Counted from the first letter of the stretch, positions 1 through 5,222 are shown. The stretch is 5,374 nucleotides of DNA from an uncultured Faecalibacterium sp. (GCA_934561115.1 CAKTFS010000061.1:1-5374); one strand, 5' to 3'. Notes: generated by a model not told the origin, from the sequence alone. Numbers and translations: made by a program.

Positions 1-51
1 AGCACGGCCCTGCCCCGCAGGGCGAGCGATCAGCCCTGCGGGCTGTCGCTC
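1..51. repeat. GC-rich double hairpin at left edge
   Basis: Two adjacent inverted repeats are visible. The first has arms CCCTGC (8-13) and GCAGGG (17-22) around CCC. The second pairs 24-36 with 40-51 as a 12-bp stem with one bulged T (30) and a TGC loop. Neither is followed by a T-run, so a terminator role is not supported. The first 20 bases recur exactly at 137-156. This is probably part of a dispersed intergenic repeat cut by the window edge. No gene is seen in 1-166. Confidence 0.5.
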
Positions 52-77
52 AGTGCGCGGGAGACCCCCACCACCGG

Positions 78-110
78 TCCCCCAGCTTGTCTGGGGGAGT
101 TTCCTTTTTT
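78..110 (+). terminator. Plus-strand hairpin with T-run
   Basis: An 8-bp perfect stem, TCCCCCAG (78-85) with CTGGGGGA (91-98), has a 5-nt loop and is followed by GTTTCC and six Ts (105-110). This fits an intrinsic terminator for a plus-strand gene lying left of the window. It does not serve the minus-strand ATPase gene, because on that strand no T-run follows the stem. C5/G5 hairpins of this sort also recur at 5052-5123, so this may instead be part of a dispersed repeat family. Confidence 0.45.
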
Positions 111-136
111 ATCTGCGGCGTGTGCGCGGGTCGAAC

Positions 137-156
137 AGCACGGCCCTGCCCCGCAG
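137..156. repeat. Second copy of 20-bp direct repeat
   Basis: Positions 137-156 are identical to 1-20 (starting AGCACGGCCC) and the two copies diverge immediately afterwards. A shorter repeat, GTGCGCGGG, occurs at 53-61 and 122-130. The second 20-bp copy lies just 10 bp beyond the ATPase stop codon. The first copy touches the window edge, so the true repeat may extend leftwards. Confidence 0.6.
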
Positions 157-166
157 ACAAATTCAT

Positions 167-1435
167 TCACTTGGTAAGCAAAAACTTCATCAAAGGGACA
201 ACCTGAATTTTAACGTCAGGCGTCTCAATGGTGGTTTCCTCTTCGTAGGTCACGATGATATAGCTGTGCGGTTCTGTCACCGTGGCCGCAAATTTTTTCA
301 GATTGCCTGTTTCACGTTCGTATGCATCGCCTTGAATCGAGTATGCCACCTGAATGACCTGTTTCGCAGAAGGCGCATAAAAGTCAATGTCGATCCCCGT
401 CTTTGGCGATTTCAGGTAGTACACATCCGCCGGGTACTTCTGGGTCAGACAGATCGCCACTGCATTTTCCAGCAAAGAAGTGTTTTTATCATCCAGAAAT
501 AAGTTCAGCAGCCCGTTGTCACTGAAATAATACTTCGGGTTGCTCTCGCGCTCCGCAAACCGGGCGTAGAAGTTCTGGATGCTGAAGATCAAATAGGCAT
601 CCTTGGCGTACTGAATGTAGTCAATGATGCTTTCTTTCCCTACAGAAATGCCTATGGACTTCAGGATGCCGTGTAGTTTTGTATAGGATATCTCGCTTTT
701 GACCGATTCTGCCAGCTTCTTCATCAGGATCCTGATCGCATAGTCGTTGCGGATACCGTTCCGTGCAATGATATCACCCAGCAGAATTTTCTGGTATACG
801 CTTGAAATATACTCTCTCCTAGCTGTGTACCGGAGCGCTTCCGGAAAGCCACCATACTGCAGATAGTCTGCACAATGGCTCCGGATGCGTCCGTTTGCTT
901 TGGTCTGGTACAGTGCCCGGCTGTCGTGCGGAATATCCAGCGCAGTCAGATACTCGTCAAAGTTATAGGGGGTAACGTATTTTGTCAGATAGCGGCCGCC
1001 AAGGGTCGTGGCAATTTCACGGCTCAGCATACTGGCATTGCTGCCTGTAACGTAGACCCGCTCTCTGGCATCGGCCATTCTGCGACAGAACTTTTCCCAA
1101 CCCGGAACGATCTGGATCTCATCAAAGAAAAAGTAGCCCTGTGCTGAACTCAGCTCACTCTGCACCGAAAGAATATCGTTGAGATCCTCTTTCCGGAACT
1201 CCGAGAGCCGCTCATCCTCGAAGTTGATGTAGATGATCTGGTCCCATGACACACCGCCTGCGATCAGGTTCCGTACGATTTTATACAGCAGTGTGGATTT
1301 TCCCGCCCGCCGCAGACCGACCAGAACATAGTTTGCATTTGCTTCGAAAGTGTAGGACGGACGGGATACGATGTCGGCGTTCCGGATCACCTCGTGTTGG
1401 TCGTAAATGATACTCTTCAAAAGTTCATGGTTCAT
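167..1435 (-). CDS. AAA+ ATPase, ATP-binding/DUF4143 family
   Basis: This 422-aa protein is a predicted cytoplasmic ATPase of the widespread AAA_14 plus DUF4143 architecture, whose cellular role is mostly unknown. The Walker A motif is GLRRAGKST (residues 40-48, Lys46). Walker B is YFFFDEIQ (101-108, Asp105-Glu106). A sensor-like VTGSNASML follows at 129-137, then the family motif YLQYGGFPEA at 191-200. The C-terminal part (about 320-420) resembles the nuclease-like DUF4143 fold: Glu323, then GIDIDFY (347-353), then IQVAYS (361-366). In many relatives the last segment is I-E-V-K, so here the acidic and lysine positions are Gln and Ala and nuclease activity is doubtful. The start is fixed by GGAGGTC (1441-1447), 7 nt upstream of ATG; a length near 420 aa is typical. 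The gene stands alone with its own promoter. Its GC content (about half, by eye) is below the kinase gene beside it, which hints at separate ancestry. Family assignment is firm; substrate and role are unknown. Confidence 0.9.
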   Translation of the reverse strand: MNHELLKSIIYDQHEVIRNADIVSRPSYTFEANANYVLVGLRRAGKSTLLYKIVRNLIAGGVSWDQIIYINFEDERLSEFRKEDLNDILSVQSELSSAQGYFFFDEIQIVPGWEKFCRRMADARERVYVTGSNASMLSREIATTLGGRYLTKYVTPYNFDEYLTALDIPHDSRALYQTKANGRIRSHCADYLQYGGFPEALRYTARREYISSVYQKILLGDIIARNGIRNDYAIRILMKKLAESVKSEISYTKLHGILKSIGISVGKESIIDYIQYAKDAYLIFSIQNFYARFAERESNPKYYFSDNGLLNLFLDDKNTSLLENAVAICLTQKYPADVYYLKSPKTGIDIDFYAPSAKQVIQVAYSIQGDAYERETGNLKKFAATVTEPHSYIIVTYEEETTIETPDVKIQVVPLMKFLLTK

Positions 1436-1480
1436 AAGATGACCTCCGAATCAGAGTCTTGACCTTGTATGCTATAAGAC

Positions 1481-1510
1481 AGTATAGCACATTTTATGTT
1501 CTATATACAA
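1481..1510 (-). promoter_or_regulatory. Sigma-A promoter of the ATPase gene
   Basis: Reading the minus strand, a -35-like TTGTAT (plus 1505-1510) and a -10 TATACT (plus 1481-1486) are 18 nt apart. The -10 is preceded by TGC, making an extended -10. Transcription would start near 1474, leaving a leader of about 40 nt before the ATPase start. The -10 also lies in an inverted repeat, TGCTATA (1470-1476) with TATAGCA (1483-1489). The -35 lies inside one repeat unit of the array at 1491-1556, so a repressor bound there would block polymerase. Confidence 0.65.
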
Positions 1511-1556
1511 GACATACAGATATCTTTTTTGTTCTGTATATAGAACGTACAGTCAT
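1491..1556. repeat. 33-bp tandem repeat with palindromic operator-like cores
   Basis: Two units, 1491-1523 and 1524-1556, align without gaps, about three quarters identical by eye. Each has a T-rich lead, then GTTCT-N-TATA-N-A, then a TACAG tail. The second core, GTTCTGTATATAGAAC (1531-1546), is a near-perfect 16-bp palindrome. GTTCTATATACA (1498-1509) and TGTATATAGAAC (1535-1546) form an exact 12-bp inverted repeat. A degenerate third unit may exist 33 bp further left, where AAGAC at 1476-1480 matches 1509-1513. The 33-bp period is close to three helical turns. The first unit overlaps the ATPase -35 box, so these are candidate operators. The binding protein is unknown; the ATPase itself shows no obvious HTH. 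Confidence 0.6.
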
Positions 1557-1575
1557 TTTTTGCCCAGATAGAGAA

Positions 1576-1609
1576 TGCCCCGGAAACGCCTGCAAACGTT
1601 TCCGGGGCA
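1576..1609 (-). terminator. Terminator-like hairpin after the kinase gene
   Basis: A 13-bp perfect stem pairs 1576-1588 (TGCCCCGGAAACG) with 1597-1609, with an 8-nt loop. It lies 24 nt beyond the kinase stop codon and would end the araC-kinase transcript. The T-tract is weak on the minus strand (TTCTCT) and short on the plus strand (four Ts after one C), so efficiency is uncertain. Position and stem strength support the call. Confidence 0.65.
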
Positions 1610-1633
1610 CTTTTGTGCAGCAGAATGCTATAC

Positions 1634-2743
1634 TCAGTCCTCTTCCCGGCTGACGATAGCCAGCATCCGGTCGAAGCATTCCTCCATCTGGCGCACCAGC
1701 GTGAACTGGGTGCGGGCGCGGTCAAGGTTGTGGCCGGGGCGGGCGGTGTGGAAGTAGTGGTCGCCCTCCAGATAGTCGGTCAGAAAGCGGGTGCCGCATT
1801 CCAGCGTCATCAGCCGTGCGCCCCATGCAAGGCTCTTTTTCTCCGCAAGGCTCATGGAAGCCCCGGCGGTGGAAAGATAGCCCTTGGCAAACACCTCGTA
1901 CAGGTGCAGGTCAAAGTGCACCTTGCTCTGATCCGGCTCGTCCTCGGCGCAGTCGTTGGCGCCGGTGCGGATGGAATCGCCGAAGTCGTAGGCAGAAAGC
2001 CCCGGCATTACGGTGTCCAGATCAATGACGCACAGCCCCCTGCCGGTGGCCTCGTCAATGAGCACGTTGTTGATCTTGGTGTCGTTGTGGGTGACACGCA
2101 GGGGGATCTCCCCTGCAGCCAGCTGATCCAGCAGGACATGGCAGTCGGCCTCCCGGGCGCGGACGAAGGCGATCTCTTCCGCGATGCCCGCAGCGCGCCC
2201 CATGCTGTCGGCTGCCAGCGCTTTTTCAAAGTTTGCGTAACGGTTGGCGGTGTCGTGGAAGCGGGCAATGGTCTCGTGCAGGGTGGCGGCGGGGTAGTCG
2301 GAGAGCTGGTTCTGGAACCTGCCCAGCGTCTCGGCCACAGTGCAAAAATCCGCCTCGCTGCCCACCTGCTGCAGGCAGACCGTGCCCTCCACAAAATCGT
2401 AGGCGCGCCATGCGCCGCCGTCGGCGTCCATATAGCAGCTGCCGCCGGTCAGGGTGGGCACCACGTTCAAAGTCTCCCGCATGGGGTCGCCGCCCGCGGC
2501 AAGGATCTTGGCGCGCAGGTGGCGGGTCACCCCGCACACGTTCTCCATCAGCCCCACGGGGTCGGTGAAGGTGTCGGTGTTGATGCGCTGCAGGATGAAC
2601 CGCTTGGAGCGGTCCTCCCGCCAGATCACATAGGTGTCGTTGATATGACCCTCGCCGTAGTGGTCAAGGGTGCAGGCCACCGGCCCGCCGAATTGGAATG
2701 CGTTTGCTGCCTGCTGCAAAAGGGGCAAGGTAACTGGCTTCAT
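1634..2743 (-). CDS. nahK: N-acetylhexosamine 1-kinase (NahK-like)
   Basis: This 369-aa cytoplasmic kinase belongs to the APH/choline-kinase-like phosphotransferase fold. NahK converts GlcNAc or GalNAc plus ATP to the 1-phosphate, a salvage step best known from the bifidobacterial lacto-N-biose/galacto-N-biose pathway. Motifs in order: GHINDTY (32-38) in the nucleotide loop; FILQRIN (49-55) in the N-lobe; GGAWRAYDFVEG (109-120), near the hinge; LRVTHNDTKINNVL (215-228), the catalytic loop with Asp221 as presumed base; VIDLDTVMPG (239-248) with metal-binding Asp241/Asp243; DFGDSIR (253-259); and LECGTRFLTDYLEGDHYF (314-331). From memory, these and the C-terminal R-TRTQ-like segment match Bifidobacterium longum NahK closely. 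Length is about 10 aa over that protein. AAGGAG (plus 2750-2755) sits 6 nt before ATG. The gene follows araC by 18 nt, so the two are probably cotranscribed. The gene is GC-rich, and a full-length antisense frame is a shadow. Exact sugar preference cannot be read from sequence; older annotations may say aminoglycoside phosphotransferase or mucin desulfatase. Confidence 0.85.
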   Translation of the reverse strand: MKPVTLPLLQQAANAFQFGGPVACTLDHYGEGHINDTYVIWREDRSKRFILQRINTDTFTDPVGLMENVCGVTRHLRAKILAAGGDPMRETLNVVPTLTGGSCYMDADGGAWRAYDFVEGTVCLQQVGSEADFCTVAETLGRFQNQLSDYPAATLHETIARFHDTANRYANFEKALAADSMGRAAGIAEEIAFVRAREADCHVLLDQLAAGEIPLRVTHNDTKINNVLIDEATGRGLCVIDLDTVMPGLSAYDFGDSIRTGANDCAEDEPDQSKVHFDLHLYEVFAKGYLSTAGASMSLAEKKSLAWGARLMTLECGTRFLTDYLEGDHYFHTARPGHNLDRARTQFTLVRQMEECFDRMLAIVSREED

Positions 2744-2761
2744 GATAAACTCCTTGTTCTG

Positions 2762-3634
2762 TTATAATTGTTCCTTATGCCGTTTTTTCGGGGCAGGGTG
2801 TTTTCCCTGCCGGGTCTGACGGCGGTATTCGTTGGGGGTCATTGCCTCCGATTTGCGGAAGCACTGGGAAAAATAGCTGGGGGAGGAAAAGCCCATCAGC
2901 TCGCTGATCTGTGCCAGACTGTAACCGGTGTTGGTCAGCATATATTTGCTCTCCTCAATACGGCGGCGGTTCAGGTAGGTGATGGGGGAAATGCCGTACT
3001 CCCGCTGGAAGGTGTGGGCCAGATAATATTTGTTCAGGTGGGCAAGCTCGGCCAGACGGTCCAGCGAGATATCCTCCCGGTAATTGGTGTCCAGATACCG
3101 CTTGATCTCGGCGCACTCCCGGTTCTCTGTCCGGGTGGTCTCCTCCAGCTGCATCGAAAGGGTGGTGCAGCGCACCAGCCAGATCAGCAGCACCTCCAAA
3201 AGATCCTGACAGACGGTCTCGCAGCCGTCCAGACTGCGGTCTGCCTCGGCCAGCAGCATATCCAGCAAGGTGACCATCCGCTCCCGGTTCTCCCGGCAGT
3301 TGAAGATGGCGTAGCTGGTATCTGCCTTGCTGAACAAAAACTCCATATTGTCCACGCCCAGCACGATGTACTCCAGCGGCGAGGCGTTCAGGCTGAGCTC
3401 GGTGTGCTCCACCTGCGGGTTCACAATGACCATATCGTCCGGTTTTACCGGGAACAGCTGCCCTGCAAGGTAGAACTGTCCCTCGCCGCTGAGGCAGTAG
3501 AACAGCTCGGTGCAGGAGTGGGTGTGGGCAGTGCTGTTCCAGTCGCCGCCGAACCGGCTCTTGCTGATATACAGCAGCCGGAAGGACTCCCGCGGGGCTG
3601 GTGCATGACGGATATCAAAGCGCTGGGTGCTCAT
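2762..3634 (-). CDS. AraC-family transcriptional regulator, cupin N-terminus
   Basis: This 290-aa protein has the typical AraC/XylS layout and length. The N-terminal cupin-like sensor spans about 15-100, with HTHSCTELFYCLSGEGQF (37-54) and VNPQVEHTEL (71-80), the latter carrying the second-half His. A helical linker spans about 115-170. The DNA-binding domain has HTH 1 at 190-214 (SLDRLAELAHLNKYYLAHTF) and HTH 2 at 239-271 (SLAQISELMGFSSPSYFSQCF, ending in the hallmark TPNEYR). A Lys/Arg-rich tail (272-290) follows. AAGGAG (plus 3645-3650) lies 10 nt before ATG. The stop codon is 18 nt from the kinase start, so the regulator probably controls this operon, responding to an amino sugar or glycan breakdown product (inference). 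An inverted repeat, GGCAGGG (2792-2798) with CCCTGCC (2805-2811), lies in its last codons. Family call is firm; ligand and targets are not known. Confidence 0.92.
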   Translation of the reverse strand: MSTQRFDIRHAPAPRESFRLLYISKSRFGGDWNSTAHTHSCTELFYCLSGEGQFYLAGQLFPVKPDDMVIVNPQVEHTELSLNASPLEYIVLGVDNMEFLFSKADTSYAIFNCRENRERMVTLLDMLLAEADRSLDGCETVCQDLLEVLLIWLVRCTTLSMQLEETTRTENRECAEIKRYLDTNYREDISLDRLAELAHLNKYYLAHTFQREYGISPITYLNRRRIEESKYMLTNTGYSLAQISELMGFSSPSYFSQCFRKSEAMTPNEYRRQTRQGKHPAPKKRHKEQL

Positions 3635-3725
3635 AAACGATCGGCTCCTTCGGGAAACACAATTTTTCTAAAAATAAGAGCAAGATGCCAAAAGAAATAG
3701 CGCGTTGCATCGTGCACTTTATCTC

Positions 3726-3754
3726 ATTATAGAGGGTACAGGCAAAAAAAGCAA
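3726..3754 (-). promoter_or_regulatory. Sigma-A promoter of the araC-kinase operon
   Basis: On the minus strand TTGCTT (plus 3749-3754) and a consensus TATAAT (plus 3726-3731) are separated by exactly 17 nt. Transcription would begin near 3719, giving a leader of about 85 nt ahead of the regulator. A GTGCAC palindrome (3712-3717) sits at the start of the transcript and could be part of an operator. No other comparably good promoter was seen between the two operon genes. Confidence 0.75.
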
Positions 3755-4220
3755 GCCCCGATTGAGGGCACATTTTATACTTTTGTTTCGTATTACAGTC
3801 CAAAACCGTAAAAACCGTCCCGGATTCGGAATCATGCTGAAACTTTTATAAAATTTTTAGCACTTTTGCCAGAAGCGCTTTTTAAAGAGCAACGATCATA
3901 AAAAGAAAAGCAACGTTCTTCTTTGTGCCGACACCAAAAAAGGGAAACTGCCGCACCGTGTTTTTGTGCAGAAGCTTCTGCTTTTTATCCACCGCACGCC
4001 CTGCGTGCGCCGGCAGTTCCGTTCCGCCTTATTCCGCCCCCGCAGCGGGGCGTTTTTGCCCGCCGTATTTGTTGCTGCTGCGCCGCCCGGTTTTGCCGGG
4101 ACCGGCCGCCTGTTTTGCCGGAAGGTCGTACTATACCCGATAAAACTCCGCCGAAACACTGCTCCGGTCATTTATTCTGCTGTTTCTTACCGATTTTACA
4201 ATGTTTTTTATAAAAAAGCC
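3755..4220. other. Gene-free divergent region with palindromes
   Basis: This stretch lies between the araC promoter and the promoter of the DUF6465-type gene. The left part (about 3755-3935) is AT-rich, with AGCAACG repeated at 3888-3894 and 3909-3915. The right part is GC-rich: a perfect 14-bp palindrome GCAGAAGCTTCTGC (3968-3981) followed by five Ts, a 6-bp hairpin CGCACG/CGTGCG (3993-4009), a terminator-like hairpin (4035-4057) and a CCGG-rich hairpin near 4086-4100. Open frames here lack ribosome binding sites and give low-complexity Arg/Pro/Cys-rich products, so none is called. A small RNA ending at 3986 or 4057 is possible but unproven. Confidence 0.5.
4035..4057 (+). terminator. Orphan terminator-like hairpin
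   Basis: CGCCCC (4035-4040) pairs with GGGGCG (4047-4052) around a 6-nt loop, followed directly by TTTTT (4053-4057). The shape is that of a plus-strand intrinsic terminator, but no plus-strand gene precedes it in the window. It could end a small RNA or be a remnant of a lost gene. Confidence 0.45.
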
Positions 4221-4249
4221 TTTACAAATGAATTTCAAAAACATATTAT
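4221..4249 (+). promoter_or_regulatory. Promoter of the DUF6465-type gene
   Basis: TTTACA (4221-4226) and TATTAT (4244-4249) are 17 nt apart in very AT-rich DNA. An overlapping TATAAT at 4249-4254 is an alternative -10 but lacks a good -35. Transcription would start near 4256-4261, about 150 nt upstream of the 4411 start codon. Confidence 0.6.
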
Positions 4250-4302
4250 ATAATTATAGGTCCCGCTTCTTTACGCAAACAATTTCGTACCGGTTCGTAT
4301 GG

Positions 4303-4380
4303 GGCAGACAGGCTATGCTTTCCGCGCCGCTTCTGCCTTGCGATAGATCATTGGAGCCCGCCGGTGCAGCCCGCTGCACC
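4303..4380 (+). other. Structured 5' leader of the DUF6465-type gene
   Basis: The leader of about 150 nt contains GGCAGA (4303-4308) complementary to TCTGCC (4332-4337), and a tight 7-bp hairpin GGTGCAG (4363-4369) with CTGCACC (4374-4380) around CCCG. The second hairpin ends 11 nt before the Shine-Dalgarno sequence (from 4392). No T-run follows, so attenuation is unlikely, but control of translation or RNA stability is possible. It matches no riboswitch class that I recognise. Confidence 0.3.
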
Positions 4381-4410
4381 AGATCAAATACAGAAGGAAG
4401 GTTATGCATC

Positions 4411-4701
4411 ATGCCTGAAAAGAAAGTTTCTGCTCCCGCAGCCGAAGCTCCGGCTGCCGAGGGCAAGGCCCGCAAATCCGCCAAGGCTCCCGCCCGCCGC
4501 GGCCGCCCGCCGCTGGCACCCGAGTTGTATGTGGAGATGGGCGGTGAGCAGTACAACATCACCGACATCATCGACCGCGCCAAGGCAGACTACCGCACCA
4601 CCCACAAGGTCGGCGTGCAGTCCTGCAAGGTGTACGTCAAGCCCGAGGAGGGCGCAGCCTACTACGTCATCAACAAATTCTCCGGCAAGCTGGATCTGTA
4701 A
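4411..4701 (+). CDS. DUF6465-type small basic protein with AT-hook-like motif
   Basis: This 96-aa protein has unknown function. Residues 1-36 are Ala/Pro/Lys/Arg-rich low complexity, ending in ARRGRPP (28-34), whose RGRP core resembles an AT-hook. The folded part starts at LYVEMGGEQYNITDIIDRAKADY (39-61) and ends in CKVYVKPEEGAAYYVINKFSGKLDL (72-96). This end, with its VYVKPE-AAYYVIN pattern, is what I recognise from DUF6465 proteins of Clostridia (from memory, no search done). There is no signal peptide or membrane segment, so it is probably cytoplasmic or nucleoid-bound. The 4411 ATG is chosen because AGAAGGAAGG (4392-4401) lies 9 nt before it and low-complexity Lys/Ala N-termini are usual in the family; the in-frame ATG at 4201 lies upstream of the predicted promoter and has no good ribosome binding site. 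The gene is monocistronic, with its own promoter and terminator. DNA or RNA binding is only inferred from the basic tail. Confidence 0.82.
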   Translation: MPEKKVSAPAAEAPAAEGKARKSAKAPARRGRPPLAPELYVEMGGEQYNITDIIDRAKADYRTTHKVGVQSCKVYVKPEEGAAYYVINKFSGKLDL

Positions 4702-4773
4702 TTTTTTCACAGGGCTGCCCGCAGCACCGCACTGCTGCCGCGCCCGCCATTCCCACAATAAGGCTCCATAAAC

Positions 4774-4814
4774 AAAGAGGCCGCTGCACAAGCACTGTGC
4801 AGCGGCTTCTTTTT
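4774..4814 (+). terminator. Strong terminator after the DUF6465-type gene
   Basis: A 10-bp perfect core, CCGCTGCACA (4781-4790) with TGTGCAGCGG (4796-4805), extends through GAGG/CTTC wobble pairs and an A-tract/T-tract base. It is followed by TTCTTTTT. It lies about 75 nt after the stop codon. The flanking A-run would allow weaker function on the minus strand too. Confidence 0.85.
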
Positions 4815-4886
4815 ATGCCGGGACGATTGGAAATGGCCTCCGCTTGCGCTCTGGCCATATTCAGCGGAAAAATTATTTTAAATTTC

Positions 4887-4922
4887 GGGATATCGGAACG
4901 CCTGCGGGCGTTCCGATATCCC
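4887..4922. repeat. Perfect 16-bp hairpin
   Basis: Positions 4887-4902 (GGGATATCGGAACGCC) pair perfectly with 4907-4922 around a TGCG loop. The right arm is followed by ATTTTC, a weak T-tract, and the left is preceded by an AT-rich stretch. It may be a second terminator after the DUF6465-type gene or a dispersed palindromic repeat unit. Confidence 0.7.
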
Positions 4923-4953
4923 ATTTTCACAAGTGGGGTCGTGGAGGAAAACG

Positions 4954-5001
4954 GCATTTGCCGCGCCACTTTCTGCGAAAGTGCGGCGCTGTGGGAAATG
5001 C
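4954..5001. repeat. Long imperfect hairpin
   Basis: The outer arms are GCATTT (4954-4959) and AAATGC (4996-5001). The inner arms are GCGCC followed by ACTTTC, and GAAAGT followed two bases later by GGCGC, closing on a TGC loop with a 2-nt bulge. There is no T-run. This is a palindromic intergenic unit of unknown function next to the MITE-like element. Confidence 0.55.
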
Positions 5002-5022
5002 TTAGCTGGCCTTCAGCGGGAA

Positions 5023-5156
5023 AACCCTCTCAGTCATCGCTGCGCGATGCCAGCTCCCCCGAAAGGGGGAGCTTTATTTGTGCTGACCGGTAGATGACAA
5101 AAAGCTCCCCCTTCGGGGGAGCTGGCTGCGACCATCAGGAGCAGACTGAGAGGGTT
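5023..5156. mobile_element. 134-bp MITE-like palindromic element
   Basis: Perfect 13-bp terminal inverted repeats, AACCCTCTCAGTC (5023-5035) and its complement (5144-5156), bound a non-coding element. Inside are ATCGC/GCGAT (5036-5048) and two similar hairpins: AGCTCCCCC/GGGGGAGCT with a GAAA loop (5052-5073) and the same 9-bp stem with a TTC loop (5103-5123). CCAGCTCCCCC (5050-5060) also pairs with 5115-5125, so the whole element can fold as one large hairpin. No transposase is present and no clear target-site duplication is visible. From memory, CCCTCTCAGT...AGCTCCCCC repeats are frequent in Faecalibacterium-like genomes. It could be a non-autonomous transposon or a REP-type repeat. Confidence 0.65.
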
Positions 5157-5222
5157 CGTCCTATGGAAAAGATTAGTTGCCGACCCGTAATGTGACCATT
5201 TCCCTTTACGCCCCCTCCTGTG

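Larger units (their letters stand above)
4829..5019. repeat. Degenerate direct-repeat pair enclosing hairpins
   Basis: Three short words recur in the same order on both sides: GGAAATG (4829-4835 and 4994-5000), CTGGCC (4851-4856 and 5006-5011) and TTCAGCGG (4860-4867 and 5012-5019). Spacing is shorter in the right copy. The left copy also contains an inverted ATGGCC (4833-4838) and GGCCAT (4853-4858). Between the copies lie the hairpins at 4887-4922 and 4954-5001. No gene with a ribosome binding site is seen in 4815-5220. Confidence 0.4.

Noticed and set aside
122..140. tRNA T-arm-like GGGTCGAAC
   Set aside because: No acceptor, D or anticodon arms could be placed around it, and the T-loop pattern is incomplete.
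53..502. Plus-strand open frame running into the ATPase 3' end
   Set aside because: It overlaps the conserved ATPase C-terminus antisense, and its Arg/Phe-rich product has no recognisable domain.
1491..1556. Plasmid-type iterons or replication origin
   Set aside because: There are only two or three degenerate units, no replication initiator gene nearby, and they sit on a promoter, so operator repeats are the simpler reading.
1613..2767. Plus-strand open frame of 384 codons opposite the kinase gene
   Set aside because: It mirrors the kinase gene, whose motifs are unmistakable, and its product is a Gly/Ala/Val/His-rich shadow typical of GC-rich genes. No plus-strand promoter was seen.
2768..3700. 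Plus-strand open frame of 310 codons opposite araC
   Set aside because: The AraC HTH domains are clearly encoded on the minus strand. This antisense frame has no recognisable motif and results from codon bias.
3896..4253. Several overlapping open frames of 70-96 codons in the divergent region
   Set aside because: They lack ribosome binding sites, cross palindromes and a terminator-like hairpin, and give low-complexity Arg/Pro/Ala/Cys products.
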